Assembly (NCBI GenBank): GCA_006226685.1
Contig: SBGG01000035.1
Coordinates: forward strand, 1 to 64,000
Length of the DNA stretch: 64,000 nt
Direction of reading: 5' to 3'
From: Sphingomonadales bacterium
GTDB lineage: Bacteria; Pseudomonadota; Alphaproteobacteria; Sphingomonadales; Sphingomonadaceae
Position numbers and translations under genes: made by a program. How positions within the stretch are numbered: the stretch's first letter is position 1; each line of letters starts with the position of its first letter. Below are positions 36,822-47,652 of this stretch, one piece after another. The notes beneath the pieces were generated by a model, which was not told the origin of the DNA, searched no databases, and was given only the letters and a program-made list of their open reading frames with translations.

Positions 36822-36961
36822 ACCTGCGGCGGACCCCCGCCATTACCATTTTTTAATGCATTTTGCCTAAGCCTGCACGGTCGGTCGACCTGTTGTTCGC
36901 GCTTGCAAGGGCGTGCTTCGCGCGCGGCAAGACTACCGGCTGGATCAAGACTGGGGTAGGC

Positions 36962-39064
36962 ATGGCACGGAAACCGGCGGCACAAAAGGGCTTTCTCACG
37001 CGCTTGCTGCATAATGAGGCGGGTAATACGCTGGCGATCACCGCTGCAGCGACCCTCCCGTTGATCGGCATGATCGGCGGCGGCGTCGACATCAGCCGCC
37101 TCTACCTCGTCAAGACCCGGCTCCAGCAAGCCTGTGATGCCGGTGCGCTGGCAGGACGCAAGGCGCAGGGCGGCGGCAACTGGACCACAGCATCGGAAAG
37201 TGCCGCCGACCAGATTTTTGCAACCAACTATGCAACCGATGCCTATGGCTCATCGGGCCTGACGCATGATTTCACCGAAAGCGCCGGAAAGGTGACGGGA
37301 ACCGCCTCTGTCACGGTACCGCTGATGGTGATGAAGCTGTTCGGTTTTGAACAGAAACAGATCGCCGTCAGTTGCGACGCGGAAATGCGCCTGCCCAATA
37401 CCGACATCATGTTCGTGCTCGACGTTACCGGTTCGATGAGAAATCCGCCGACTTCGGGCGGTTATGCCACGAAACTTTCCGGGCTAAAAACAGCAGTCCA
37501 ATGCTTTTACGAAGTCCTGATGAAGCTCGATACGCCCGCTGACTGCGGAACGACGCCCAGCGGCGGGATCAGCAACGACATTCAGGTTCGGTTTGGGTTC
37601 GTTCCCTATAATGTGAACGTCAATGTCGGAAGACTGCTTCCCAATAGCTTCATGGCCGACAGGTGGAGTTACCAGTCGCGCGAGGCACATTTTACCCCGC
37701 AGCAGGTCATCACCGGCTATAATGACGACGGCACACCGTCTCTCTATTCAACCAACACGAACAACTATAACTATGGCAACGCCAGTACCGTGCAAAGCTA
37801 TAGCGGGGTCACATCCAGCCAGTGCGACTCCTATGTTCCAGCCGACACCAATAATCCGAACGGCGGAGAAAGCGCCGCCTATGGCCAGACAAGCTGGACC
37901 AGCGGCAGCAACCAGATCGTCCAGTGGTACACCGACCAGAATTACAGCGGCTATGATTATTATAGTTCCTGGAGCAGATCCGGCAACAGATGGTCAACGA
38001 CAGGTAATTGCACGGTCTATCGCCGCAGCATCAGCTACACGCTGACCCGCACCTATCGGAAAACCAATTCCGCCATTTATGAAACGCAAGACGTTTTCGA
38101 TTACTGGATTTACAAGAAAGTCGAAAATATGGACGTCAGCGGACTGAAGGCTGGCGGATCGGACTGGAACAATTCCGTCATGCTCCCCATCGGGACAGGC
38201 GGAACCGAAACCAGCGTAGCATGGCCCGGTTGCATTGAAGAACGCAAGACCGTGCGCACCACCGACTTCGATCCCATTCCAACCGACGCCTTCGACCTCG
38301 ACATCGACATGGTTCCAACCAGTGATCCTGACACCCAATGGGGTCCGATGCTTCCTACTGCGGTCTATAAGCGGTCCATTCGGAACAATTCCGGTTCCAA
38401 CACTTATGCCTCGGTAAATTACAGCGGTGACTATGATAATTATGACGGCAGCAGTTCTAGCAGAACTGCCTATTGCCCAACCGCATCACGCAAGCTGGCA
38501 CGCTATACAACGTCAACGGAAAAAGACGATTTCGTCAACTATGTGAACAGCCTGGAAGCCGTCGGCAGCACCTATCATGATATCGGCCTGTTGTGGGGGG
38601 CACGCCTGATGTCGCCAACCGGCATCTTTGCGTCAGAAAATGCTTTCACGAGCAGGGGCGGAGAAATCGAACGCCATCTGATCTTCATGACTGACGGCGA
38701 GGCGTGCGCCGCCAACACCAACTATTCGGCCTATGGCGTCCATTGGTGGGATCGTCGTCAAACCGATGCATCCACTGCACCGACCTATGATAGCCAAACC
38801 TGTTCGAATGACAACGTCCGTGGCACGGTAACCCGGCAAATCGAACTGCGCACGGAAGCGATCTGCTCGGCCATCAAAAACAAGAACATCACCTTGTGGG
38901 TGGTGAACTACGGGGGCAGTGTCGCAAGCGGATCTCCGACGGCGGTACGCCTTGAAAATTGCGCCTCGCCAAACCGCTATTATGAAGCAACGAGCGTTAC
39001 CGATTTGCTTACCACCTTTCAGACCATCGCCGCGCAAATCTCTCAGTTGAGGCTGACCAACTGA
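36962..39064 (+). CDS. TadG-like Flp-pilus protein with von Willebrand A domain
   Basis: The 700-residue protein has a basic cytoplasmic start, one hydrophobic helix (TLAITAAATLPLIGMIGGGV) and a TadG-type helix after it (YLVKTRLQQACDAGALAGRK). A vWA domain starts at about 150, with the MIDAS motif as DVTGSMRNPP, and is interrupted by a long Ser/Tyr/Asn-rich stretch (about 260-500) before resuming at HLIFMTDGEACAAN. TadG is a pseudopilin-like component of the tight-adherence apparatus. ATG 36962 is used. The stop overlaps the next start (ATGA). Confidence 0.82.
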   Translation: MARKPAAQKGFLTRLLHNEAGNTLAITAAATLPLIGMIGGGVDISRLYLVKTRLQQACDAGALAGRKAQGGGNWTTASESAADQIFATNYATDAYGSSGLTHDFTESAGKVTGTASVTVPLMVMKLFGFEQKQIAVSCDAEMRLPNTDIMFVLDVTGSMRNPPTSGGYATKLSGLKTAVQCFYEVLMKLDTPADCGTTPSGGISNDIQVRFGFVPYNVNVNVGRLLPNSFMADRWSYQSREAHFTPQQVITGYNDDGTPSLYSTNTNNYNYGNASTVQSYSGVTSSQCDSYVPADTNNPNGGESAAYGQTSWTSGSNQIVQWYTDQNYSGYDYYSSWSRSGNRWSTTGNCTVYRRSISYTLTRTYRKTNSAIYETQDVFDYWIYKKVENMDVSGLKAGGSDWNNSVMLPIGTGGTETSVAWPGCIEERKTVRTTDFDPIPTDAFDLDIDMVPTSDPDTQWGPMLPTAVYKRSIRNNSGSNTYASVNYSGDYDNYDGSSSSRTAYCPTASRKLARYTTSTEKDDFVNYVNSLEAVGSTYHDIGLLWGARLMSPTGIFASENAFTSRGGEIERHLIFMTDGEACAANTNYSAYGVHWWDRRQTDASTAPTYDSQTCSNDNVRGTVTRQIELRTEAICSAIKNKNITLWVVNYGGSVASGSPTAVRLENCASPNRYYEATSVTDLLTTFQTIAAQISQLRLTN

Positions 39065-39699
39065 TGCGTATCCCCGCCTCCCTTCACAGGATCAGGCGCG
39101 ATGAACGGGCCGCGACCCTGATCGAATTCGCGTTCGTCGCGCCGGTTTTCTGCATATTGCTGCTGGGTGCGTTCGATGTCGGGCACACGCTCTACATGAC
39201 ATCGGTGCTGCAAGGCGTGGTACAGAAGGCCGCGCGCGATTCCGGTCTTGAAACCTCGACCGAGACCAGCACCCAGTCGACAATCGACCAGCATATCCGG
39301 GAATCGGTGCTGGAACTGAACAAGGATGCGACGGTGACGATTACCCGGCGCTTCTACAGGACATTCGAAAAAGCCGCCGCCGCGCAGGCGGAAACCTTTG
39401 TCGATACGCCCGCTCCGAGCGAGTTTCGCGACGGTGTCTGTAACAATAACGAATCCTATGAGGACGCAAATAATAATGGCGTCTGGGACGCCGATGGCGG
39501 CGATGCCGGACAGGGCGGCGCGAAAGACCGCGTCGTCTATACCACCAATGTCAGCTACCCGCGGCTTCTCCCGCTGCACGGCTTCATTCCGGCCCTCTCC
39601 GACACGGTACGTATCAGGGCCGTGACGGTGCTGGAGAACCAGCCCTATAGCGAACAATCGCAATATAGCGCCCCCACGGTAAGGAATTGCGCGTCATGA
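39064..39699 (+). CDS. TadE-like pseudopilin
   Basis: The 211-residue protein starts with a basic stretch and the TadE motif AATLIEFAFVAPVFCILLLG, where the Glu five residues into the hydrophobic segment is characteristic. The rest is a periplasmic domain with YTTNVSYPRLLPLHGFIP. It overlaps the TadG-like gene before it and the second TadE-like gene after it, each by 4 bases. Minor pseudopilins of this type take part in Flp/Tad pilus assembly. Confidence 0.85.
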   Translation: MRIPASLHRIRRDERAATLIEFAFVAPVFCILLLGAFDVGHTLYMTSVLQGVVQKAARDSGLETSTETSTQSTIDQHIRESVLELNKDATVTITRRFYRTFEKAAAAQAETFVDTPAPSEFRDGVCNNNESYEDANNNGVWDADGGDAGQGGAKDRVVYTTNVSYPRLLPLHGFIPALSDTVRIRAVTVLENQPYSEQSQYSAPTVRNCAS

Positions 39700-40388
39700 C
39701 CATGGGCATTTTCTCCCCCGCACGACGCGCATGGGTGCACCTTCGCCGGCTCCGCAGCGATTGCAGCGGCCTTGCGCTGGTCGAATTTGCGGCGTCGTTG
39801 CCGTTCATCCTGCTGATCTCACTCACCGGGGCGGAACTGACCAACTATGCCTCGACCAAGATGCGGGTGAGTCAGGTCGCGCTGCAACTGGCGGATAATG
39901 TCGCGCGCATCGGCAACGGCTCACTGCTGTCGAACAAGACGGTTAAGGAAATGAACATCAACGATGCGCTGACCGGTGCGGGATTACAGGCCGGGACGCT
40001 CGACCTGTACGACCATGGCCGGGTGATCGTCTCCAGCGTCGAAGGCGAAACCTTTCCGACCAATCCGAGCGGTGAATATCGGATCCGGTGGCAGCGATGC
40101 CGGGGCACGAAGGTTCACAATTCGACCTATGGCGATGCCGGGGACGATAATCTTACGGGTGTCGGGCCTTCCGGGCGACAGGTAACCGCTCCCGACAATG
40201 GCGCTGTGATTTTCGTTGAGGTCGCCTATGATTATCAGCCACTGTTCACCAACACAGTGATCCCGAACCCCGAAATAGTCGAGGTGGCGGCGATGACGGT
40301 GCGCGATACACGCGATCTTGCAGGCCCCACGGGCAGCACCACCGGCATTTACAATGACGAGGGCGTCACAATTTCAAGCTGTACTTAA
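39696..40388 (+). CDS. TadE-like pseudopilin (second)
   Basis: The 230-residue product has a basic N-terminus and LALVEFAASLPFILLISLTG, the TadE-type helix with its conserved Glu. ATG 39696 overlaps the previous stop by 4 bases; a TTG at 39687 is an alternative start. The three genes form one coupled unit. No ATPase (TadA), secretin or prepilin gene lies in this window, so the rest of the apparatus must be elsewhere. Confidence 0.82.
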   Translation: MTMGIFSPARRAWVHLRRLRSDCSGLALVEFAASLPFILLISLTGAELTNYASTKMRVSQVALQLADNVARIGNGSLLSNKTVKEMNINDALTGAGLQAGTLDLYDHGRVIVSSVEGETFPTNPSGEYRIRWQRCRGTKVHNSTYGDAGDDNLTGVGPSGRQVTAPDNGAVIFVEVAYDYQPLFTNTVIPNPEIVEVAAMTVRDTRDLAGPTGSTTGIYNDEGVTISSCT

Positions 40389-40448
40389 TGAGAACCATTC
40401 CCGGAGCGAACTATAGCACCCACGCTTGTTCACAGACCGGGGGAATGG

Positions 40449-40490
40449 AAAAGGGCGGAGAAAGCCGGTTTCAAACCGACCTCCCCGCCC
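40449..40490 (-). terminator. Terminator after pdhB
   Basis: In minus-strand orientation GGGCGG ... CCGCCC encloses an inner stem CGGTTT-G-AAACCG and is followed by TTTT, about 25 bases after the pdhB stop. A composite hairpin that should end the pdhA-pdhB transcript. Confidence 0.7.
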
Positions 40491-40514
40491 CTGTAAATCA
40501 ACTACGTCGATAGC

Positions 40515-41876
40515 TCAGCCGCGATAGCAGACCTTCTTCACCGCCGCGACGACCTTGGCCGCGTCGATGATCGCTTCCTTTTCGAGATTGGCGGCATAGG
40601 GAAGCGGCACGTCCTCGTTGGTAACGCGCAGCACCGGAGCATCGAGGTCATCAAAGCCCTGCTCCATTGCCACCGCCGCGATCTCGCTCGCAATCGAGCA
40701 GACCGGCCAGCCTTCTTCGACCACGACCATTCGGTTGGTCTTCTTCAGGCTGGCGAGAACGGTTCCGGTATCGAGCGGACGCAGAGTGCGCAGATCGATC
40801 ACTTCGGCATCGACCCCTTCGCCCGCCAGTTGCTCGGCAGCCTCCAGCGCAACGCCGACGCCGATCGAATAGCTGACCAGCGTCACGTCGGAACCCTCGC
40901 GCATGATCCGCGCCTTGCCAATGGGGAGGACATAATCGTCCAGCACCGGCACTTCGAAGCTCTTGCCGTAAAGCAGTTCGTTTTCGAGGAACACGACCGG
41001 GTCGGTCGAACGGATCGCCGCCTTCAGCAAGCCCTTGGCATCGGCCGCATCATAGGGCGAGATCACGATCAGACCCGGCACCGCCGCATACCAGGGGCCA
41101 TAATTCTGGCTGTGTTGCGCGGCAACGCGGCTGGCCGCGCCATTGGGACCGCGGAACACGATCGGGCACCGCATCTGGCCACCGGACATATAGTTGGTCT
41201 TGGCCGCCGAGTTGATGATCTGATCGATCGCCTGCATCGCGAAGTTGAAGGTCATGAACTCGATCACCGGGCGCAGACCACCCATCGCCGCGCCCGCACC
41301 GATACCGGCAAAACCATGTTCGGTGATCGGCGTATCGATCACACGGCGCGCACCGAATTCATCGAGCAGCCCCTGCGTGACCTTGTAAGCGCCCTGATAT
41401 TCGGCGACTTCCTCACCCATCACGAAAACGCGGTCGTCGGTCCGCATTTCCTCGGCCATCGCGTCGCGCAGCGCTTCACGCACCGTCATCTTCGCAAATT
41501 CCGTGCCTGCGGGAATGGCGGGATCGACCGCGATCTTCACCTCAACCGGTGCAGGCTTCGCAACAGGAGTCTCCGCAGCAGGAGCCGGTGCCGGAGCAGC
41601 AGCAGCCACGGGGGCAGCCGGAGCCTCTTCCCCGCCCTCGCCCGCCATGGTTGCGATGACGGTGCCGACCTTCACATTTTCAGTGCCCTCGGGCACGACG
41701 ATCTTGCCGACGACACCTTCATCGACAGCTTCGAATTCCATCGTCGCCTTATCGGTTTCAATCTCGGCCAATATGTCGCCGGACTTTACCTCGTCGCCTT
41801 CCTTGACGAGCCACTTCGCCAGCGTTCCTTCCTCCATCGTCGGGGACAGCGCCGGCATCTTGATTTCAATAGCCAT
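40515..41876 (-). CDS. pdhB: Pyruvate dehydrogenase E1 component subunit beta with lipoyl domain
   Basis: The 453-residue protein has an N-terminal lipoyl domain (about 1-78) with the lipoylated Lys in [17 protein letters not shown], a Pro/Ala linker, then the E1-beta transketolase-like domain (about 115-453; [39 protein letters not shown]). The extra lipoyl domain on E1-beta is a feature of alphaproteobacteria. The protein works with PdhA to decarboxylate pyruvate. The start overlaps the pdhA stop by one base (TAATG). Confidence 0.96.
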   Translation of the reverse strand: MAIEIKMPALSPTMEEGTLAKWLVKEGDEVKSGDILAEIETDKATMEFEAVDEGVVGKIVVPEGTENVKVGTVIATMAGEGGEEAPAAPVAAAAPAPAPAAETPVAKPAPVEVKIAVDPAIPAGTEFAKMTVREALRDAMAEEMRTDDRVFVMGEEVAEYQGAYKVTQGLLDEFGARRVIDTPITEHGFAGIGAGAAMGGLRPVIEFMTFNFAMQAIDQIINSAAKTNYMSGGQMRCPIVFRGPNGAASRVAAQHSQNYGPWYAAVPGLIVISPYDAADAKGLLKAAIRSTDPVVFLENELLYGKSFEVPVLDDYVLPIGKARIMREGSDVTLVSYSIGVGVALEAAEQLAGEGVDAEVIDLRTLRPLDTGTVLASLKKTNRMVVVEEGWPVCSIASEIAAVAMEQGFDDLDAPVLRVTNEDVPLPYAANLEKEAIIDAAKVVAAVKKVCYRG

Positions 41877-42982
41877 TAATATTGCTCCACCAGCACATCC
41901 GTATAAAGTTCCGCGAGATCCGGCTCCGGCGACGTTTCCGCGAAATCGGCGCTGTCATTGACGACCTTGCGGATTTCACTGTCGATGGACTTGATCTCGT
42001 CGGTGCTGACGCCGGCGGCTTCGAGATGTTTCTTGATACCTTCGATCGGGTCGGACTTCTCGCGCATCTCCTGCACTTCTTCGCGGGAGCGATATTTGGC
42101 GGGGTCCGACATGGAGTGACCGCGATAGCGATAGGTCTTCATTTCGAGCAGGATCGGGCCATTGCCCGCATGCACCCATTTCAACGCTTCCTCGATCGCG
42201 CCGCGTACCGCGAGCACGTCCATGCCGTTGACCTGAATGCCGGGAATACGGAATGATTCGCCGCGACGGAACAGCTGGTCCTCTGCCGAGGAGCGGTTGA
42301 CGCTGGTGCCCATCGCATATTGGTTATTTTCGATCACATAGATGATCGGCAGTTTCCAGAGCTCCGCCATGTTGAAGCTCTCATAAACCTGGCCCTGGTT
42401 GCTGGCGCCGTCACCGAAATAGGCGACGCATACGCCGCCGTCATTGCTGTATTTGTGCGCGAAACCGAGGCCGGTGCCCAGCGACACCTGCGCGCCGACG
42501 ATGCCATGTCCGCCGAAGAACTTGTGCTCGACGCTGAACATATGCATTGAACCGCCCTTGCCCTTCGAAATGCCAGCGGCACGACCGGTCAGCTCGGCCA
42601 TGATGAGGTTGGGGTCGATACCATAGGCCAGCATGTGGCCATGATCGCGATAGCCGGTGATCACGCTGTCCTTACCGGGGGTCAGCGCCGACTGAATGCC
42701 GACGGCAACCGCTTCCTGACCGATATAGAGGTGACAGAATCCGCCGATCAGGCCGAGGCCATAAAGCTGCCCCGCTTTTTCCTCAAAGCGGCGGATCAGC
42801 GTCATCTGGCGATAGAAGGCGAGAAGCTCTTCCTTGCTCGCCGTATAATCCATGGGAGGTGCCGGTTTTGCCTTGTTATGATCCGGCCGGGCGGGCGCTT
42901 CCGCGCCACCGGCAGGCGAGGACGATTTTTTTATCGTCCGTGGCGTTGTCGGTTTTACCAAGAGAGCATCCTTCTGTTTCAT
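41876..42982 (-). CDS. pdhA: Pyruvate dehydrogenase E1 component subunit alpha
   Basis: The 368-residue protein contains the thiamine-diphosphate motif [20 protein letters not shown], and [20 protein letters not shown] and [16 protein letters not shown], including the phosphorylation-loop-like Ser. The first 45 residues are a basic, Pro/Lys-rich extension. It heads the pdhA-pdhB operon. The E2 and E3 genes are not in this window. Confidence 0.96.
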   Translation of the reverse strand: MKQKDALLVKPTTPRTIKKSSSPAGGAEAPARPDHNKAKPAPPMDYTASKEELLAFYRQMTLIRRFEEKAGQLYGLGLIGGFCHLYIGQEAVAVGIQSALTPGKDSVITGYRDHGHMLAYGIDPNLIMAELTGRAAGISKGKGGSMHMFSVEHKFFGGHGIVGAQVSLGTGLGFAHKYSNDGGVCVAYFGDGASNQGQVYESFNMAELWKLPIIYVIENNQYAMGTSVNRSSAEDQLFRRGESFRIPGIQVNGMDVLAVRGAIEEALKWVHAGNGPILLEMKTYRYRGHSMSDPAKYRSREEVQEMREKSDPIEGIKKHLEAAGVSTDEIKSIDSEIRKVVNDSADFAETSPEPDLAELYTDVLVEQY

Positions 42983-43097
42983 TCATGGGGAGGTCCGGCG
43001 AATATAGACCGGCCTATTCCAGAATCCAGCGAAAAGGGATGCCGAAACGAACCTATATGATGATTTTGCGCATTTGCCCCATCCGGGACACACAAGC

Positions 43098-43409
43098 CTA
43101 TTTCAAAGGGACGACAATCTCATCGGGATGCCCTACATTCAGCTCCCGCCGGATCATTTCATCGGCCATATCCGGATCGACATGCCGGGGATTGAGCAGA
43201 TCAACCCGGTTGGCGATCCGGGCACGATGGGCCTGCACGACCTTCAGTTCCGCCCGGCTGTCCCGCAACTGGCGCTTGTAATCGCCCCAGGCAAGCAGAC
43301 CGTTAGGGCCCAAAATCGCATAACCGATGAAAAGCGCCAGCAACAGCACCGCAATCGCCGGCCCAAAGGCCGAAGCGAATAACATACGGAGCTTTGCAAT
43401 ATGAGCCAT
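43098..43409 (-). CDS. ftsB: Cell-division protein FtsB/DivIC family
   Basis: The 103-residue protein has a short cytoplasmic start, one membrane helix (GPAIAVLLLALFIGYAIL) and a periplasmic coiled coil (YKRQLRDSRAELKVVQAHRA) ending in ELNVGHPDEIVVPL. This is the layout of septum-formation initiator FtsB. It lies between eno and pdhA, its usual place in proteobacteria. ATG 43409 is used; a GTG at 43439 would add ten residues. It has no obvious own promoter beyond the eno terminator. Confidence 0.85.
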   Translation of the reverse strand: MAHIAKLRMLFASAFGPAIAVLLLALFIGYAILGPNGLLAWGDYKRQLRDSRAELKVVQAHRARIANRVDLLNPRHVDPDMADEMIRRELNVGHPDEIVVPLK

Positions 43410-43445
43410 GCCATCTTGAATCACGTTCGATTCAACCACGCAACA

Positions 43446-43485
43446 GAAAAATGATACGGCCCGCCAATTTGCGGCGGACCGTATC
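43446..43485 (-). terminator. Terminator downstream of eno
   Basis: In minus-strand orientation a 13-bp stem GATACGGTCCGCC/GGCGGGCCGTATC, paired fully if one G-U is allowed, is followed by ATTTTTCTG. The G-U pair exists only in the minus-strand RNA, which fixes its direction. It separates eno from ftsB, 38 bases after the eno stop. Confidence 0.85.
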
Positions 43486-43522
43486 CCAATAAACGAAAAT
43501 GCAGGCGAAAACCGCCCGGCTC

Positions 43523-44956
<1,434 letters not shown>

Positions 44957-44966
<10 letters not shown>

Positions 44967-44982
44967 GTTCCTTCGACCCGTT
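44957..44982 (+). promoter_or_regulatory. EcfG-type (general stress response) promoter
   Basis: GGAAC (44957-44961) is followed by 17 bases and CGTT (44979-44982), an exact match to the EcfG/SigT consensus GGAAC-N16/17-CGTT of alphaproteobacteria. It ends 24 bases upstream of the start codon of the gene at 45007. Phase and spacing fit a functional promoter for the four-gene operon. Confidence 0.75.
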
Positions 44983-45006
44983 CCAATCTAAAGCAAAGGA
45001 ATATCC

Positions 45007-45714
45007 ATGGCCGATGCACCCGATCTCCCCATCGCTCCGGCGAAGAAGCCCCGCAGGGCCCCCACGCGCAAGGCATCGGCGGCCGGGACCAGCGCGAAGA
45101 AGACCGGCTCGGCCAGCACTGCAAAAAAAGCCGCGACAAAGGCTGAGGCTTCCACTCCGCGCAAGCGCGCTCCTCGCGCCAAGGCCGCAGCAACGCCCAG
45201 CTTCGCGGAATCGGCCAATCAGGCGCGGGCGGCTATGACCACCGCCAGTGCCGCCGCGCGCGCGAAGATGAAGGAGGTTGCCGACAAGACATCGGTCGAC
45301 TGGAAAGCGCAGAGCGAGAAATTGAAAAATCAGGGTGAGAAAGTGAAAGCTCAGAGCGAACAAATCTATGCGCAGGCGGGCAAGATGGCTCGCGACGCAG
45401 CCGACAGCGCAAAGGCCCGGACAGGCACCGCCATGCAGAGCCTTGCCAAGCTGATCGACGAAACCGCCGGCACAGTCGATACAAAGCTCGGCCCGCAATA
45501 TGGCGATTATGCACGGCAGGCCGCCAATGCCGTGGCGGGTGCGGCGCAATCGCTCGACGACAAGGACATTGACCAGCTTCTCGGCGAGGCCCGCGATTTC
45601 GTGCGCAAGAGCCCGGCCGTGGCGATCGGGGCAGCGGCTATCGCCGGTTTCGTGCTGATGCGACTCGCCCGCGGCAGCGGGAGTGCGGAATCAAACGAGG
45701 CTGACGAGGCGTAA
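45007..45714 (+). CDS. Membrane-anchored helical protein, histone H1-like N-terminus (DUF883/ElaB-like)
   Basis: The 235-residue product has three parts. Residues about 10-65 are Lys/Ala/Pro-rich, like histone H1 tails (AKKAATKAEA). Residues 70-195 are a long amphipathic helix or coiled coil (SEKLKNQGEKVKAQSEQIYA). Residues about 200-222 form a C-terminal membrane helix (SPAVAIGAAAIAGFVLMRLA). The last two parts resemble the ElaB/YqjD group of stress-induced inner-membrane proteins. ATG 45007 lies behind AAAGGAATATCC and is directly downstream of an EcfG-type promoter. Confidence 0.7.
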   Translation: MADAPDLPIAPAKKPRRAPTRKASAAGTSAKKTGSASTAKKAATKAEASTPRKRAPRAKAAATPSFAESANQARAAMTTASAAARAKMKEVADKTSVDWKAQSEKLKNQGEKVKAQSEQIYAQAGKMARDAADSAKARTGTAMQSLAKLIDETAGTVDTKLGPQYGDYARQAANAVAGAAQSLDDKDIDQLLGEARDFVRKSPAVAIGAAAIAGFVLMRLARGSGSAESNEADEA

Positions 45715-45782
45715 GCCGTCAGAAGCGGACGCGGCCCCTTTGGCGGGCAGCGCTCCTCTGTCCACGAACAGGTCCGAAAGGG

Positions 45783-46211
45783 GTGGAAAGCGTGACGCGC
45801 AAGACTGGCTGGGCGCCCGAGGGAGAAGACATTTCCGCCGCGGCGGAGGAACTGTCGACCGACGATAGCGACCGTTCGACGATCGAATTACTGAAACTGT
45901 TGATCGCTGACGGGCGGGACTATGCCGAAACCGAAATGGAGCGGCAGAAGCTGCGTGCGCGCATCATCGGTGGAGCCGCGCGCGATGCCGCCATTCTCGG
46001 GGCCGTGGCGCTGTTCCTCCTGATGGGGGGGCTGGTCGCTCTGCTGATCGGCGGCATATGGGCGCTCGCCCCGCATATCGGTCCGATTGCGGCGACCTGT
46101 CTTGTTCTGGCCCTCTGCTTCGGCACGGTGCTGCTGCTGGCGCTGGTCGCCCGCGCACGGGTCAAGACCGCGCTGCGCCATATCACCGCAGGGCGGGAGA
46201 CAGGATCATGA
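45783..46211 (+). CDS. Holin-X/YqjE-family membrane protein
   Basis: The 142-residue protein has an N-terminal acidic segment, a helix (SDRSTIELLKLLIADGRDYA, then ETEMERQKLRARIIG) and two membrane helices (ILGAVALFLLMGGLVALLIG and IGPIAATCLVLALCFGTVLL). This is the Phage_holin_3_6/YqjE type found next to YqjD-like genes. The start is GTG 45783; GTG 45792 is an alternative. The stop overlaps the next ATG by 4 bases. Confidence 0.75.
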   Translation: MESVTRKTGWAPEGEDISAAAEELSTDDSDRSTIELLKLLIADGRDYAETEMERQKLRARIIGGAARDAAILGAVALFLLMGGLVALLIGGIWALAPHIGPIAATCLVLALCFGTVLLLALVARARVKTALRHITAGRETGS

Positions 46212-46552
46212 AACCCAGCCTGCCGGAAAGGCTTGCCGCACTGGATGAACGCGCGCTCGACCAGCGACACAAGTTGATGGAACGGATCGACCTGGCGCAG
46301 GAGCGGTTACGCCCATCGAACATCGCCCATGAAGCCGGGAACCGGGCGCTCGATTTCGGGTTGGACGGAATAGAGAAGGCGCGCGATATGGTCCGCGCCA
46401 ATCCGGGCAAGGCGTTGACTGCAGCGCTCGCGGCCGGGGCCTTGCTCGCGCGCAAGCCGCTGGGAAAGCTACTCGGTGCGGGCTATAGCCATATCAGGGG
46501 AATGAAGACGGCTTCGGAACCGGAATCGCGGGTCGAAGAAAGCGAGGATTGA
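46208..46552 (+). CDS. DUF3618/YqjK-like small helical membrane protein
   Basis: The 114-residue protein starts at ATG 46208, overlapping the previous stop. A helical region (ERLAALDERALDQRHKLMER) precedes a glycine/alanine-rich hydrophobic helix (NPGKALTAALAAGALLARKP). The C-terminus is charged. It is the third gene of the operon; by position it corresponds to yqjK in the enterobacterial yqjDEK set. Confidence 0.6.
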   Translation: MKPSLPERLAALDERALDQRHKLMERIDLAQERLRPSNIAHEAGNRALDFGLDGIEKARDMVRANPGKALTAALAAGALLARKPLGKLLGAGYSHIRGMKTASEPESRVEESED

Positions 46553-47287
46553 ATGGATAAGGATATTCAGGAAAAGCTGGACCGCGCCCGCACCGTGGCG
46601 GGTAAAAATGTGAAGCGCGCGGCATCCGGGATCCGGCAAGGCGCCGAAAAGGTCGGGGAGCGCGCCCGTGCGGCCGGCGCCGATGCCGGGCAGAAGATCG
46701 ATGCCGCCAAGGTGCAGGCGAGCAAGGCGGTCGACCATGCCAACCGGCTTATCACCGAACATCCGGTCGCGGCAACGGCCGCCGCCGCCGCTGCGGGAGC
46801 CCTCGCCGCCTGGCTATTCCCAAAAACCACCCGCCGCGTCCGCAAGGTTGCCGGCAAAGCCGGGCGAGCCGCTCGCGATGCGGCAAAGAAAGGGGCGACA
46901 TTGCCGATCGAGGAAAGCGGGCAATTGCTGGAAAAGGCGCGGAATCTGGTCCGGCAGGCGCCCGAAGCCGCCAGCGGCATCGCCAAAAGCGCGGTGAAGA
47001 ATGCAAAGCTGGTCAGCGCCGATGCCGCCAGACGGATCGAAAGCGAAGCCAAGGCAGGGTTCGAAACCGCCAGAAGCATCGCTGCCGACACCGCCGAACG
47101 GCTTGAGGCCGAGGCACGCGCGGGCTTCGAAACCGCCCGTTCCCTGGCATCAGAAGCGGCGAAACATGCCGATCTGACCGATATGGAAAACCGCGCCCAT
47201 AAACTGATCGACGCGGCATCCGATGGCGCGGCAAAGATCGTCGCCAAGGTCCGTGATGGCGGCAAGGCACCTCCCCCGGAAGAATGA
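46553..47287 (+). CDS. Apolipoprotein/LEA-like alanine-rich helical protein
   Basis: The 244-residue product is almost entirely amphipathic helix: repeats ARRIESEAKAGFETARSIAA and AERLEAEARAGFETARSLAS have an 11-residue-like period. A hydrophobic Ala-rich helix (HPVAATAAAAAAGALAAWLF) lies at about 80. It begins at the base after the previous stop. The helical repeats recall apolipoprotein and LEA-type proteins that coat membranes or protect proteins during desiccation; the role is inferred from sequence type and operon. Confidence 0.65.
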   Translation: MDKDIQEKLDRARTVAGKNVKRAASGIRQGAEKVGERARAAGADAGQKIDAAKVQASKAVDHANRLITEHPVAATAAAAAAGALAAWLFPKTTRRVRKVAGKAGRAARDAAKKGATLPIEESGQLLEKARNLVRQAPEAASGIAKSAVKNAKLVSADAARRIESEAKAGFETARSIAADTAERLEAEARAGFETARSLASEAAKHADLTDMENRAHKLIDAASDGAAKIVAKVRDGGKAPPPEE

Positions 47288-47391
47288 TCGGCCGCCCTTT
47301 CCTGAAAAGGAATGGCTTATACCAATAATCTGTTGTGCAGATGCGGAAGGAAGTTGATTTTTCCTCCTCGCATATCGTAAAGCAATCGCCC

Positions 47392-47628
47392 ATGAGCAAG
47401 CTGCACCTCGTCATGGGCGGTCGCGTGTCCGACCCCCGCACCACCGATTTCATCGACCTCAACGCGATCGACTTCGTCGGCGTCTATCCCAATCTCGCCA
47501 GTGCGGAAAAGGCATGGCGGGGAGCGGCGCAACGGACCGTCGACGATGCTGAGATGAAATATGTAATCGTTCATCTGCACCGGTTACTTGATCCGGAAAC
47601 CGACGACCTCACCGCAGGCGACGAATAA
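47392..47628 (+). CDS. DUF4170-family protein
   Basis: The 78-residue protein KLHLVMGGRVSDPRTTDFID ... VGVYPNLASAEKAWRGAAQR fits the small DUF4170 family found in alphaproteobacteria; function unknown. ATG 47392 is chosen since the family homology starts at MSKLHLVMGG. It lies 104 bases after the stress operon and may share its transcript. Confidence 0.75.
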   Translation: MSKLHLVMGGRVSDPRTTDFIDLNAIDFVGVYPNLASAEKAWRGAAQRTVDDAEMKYVIVHLHRLLDPETDDLTAGDE

Positions 47629-47652
47629 ACTCTTTCCGCTCCATCAACCCGC

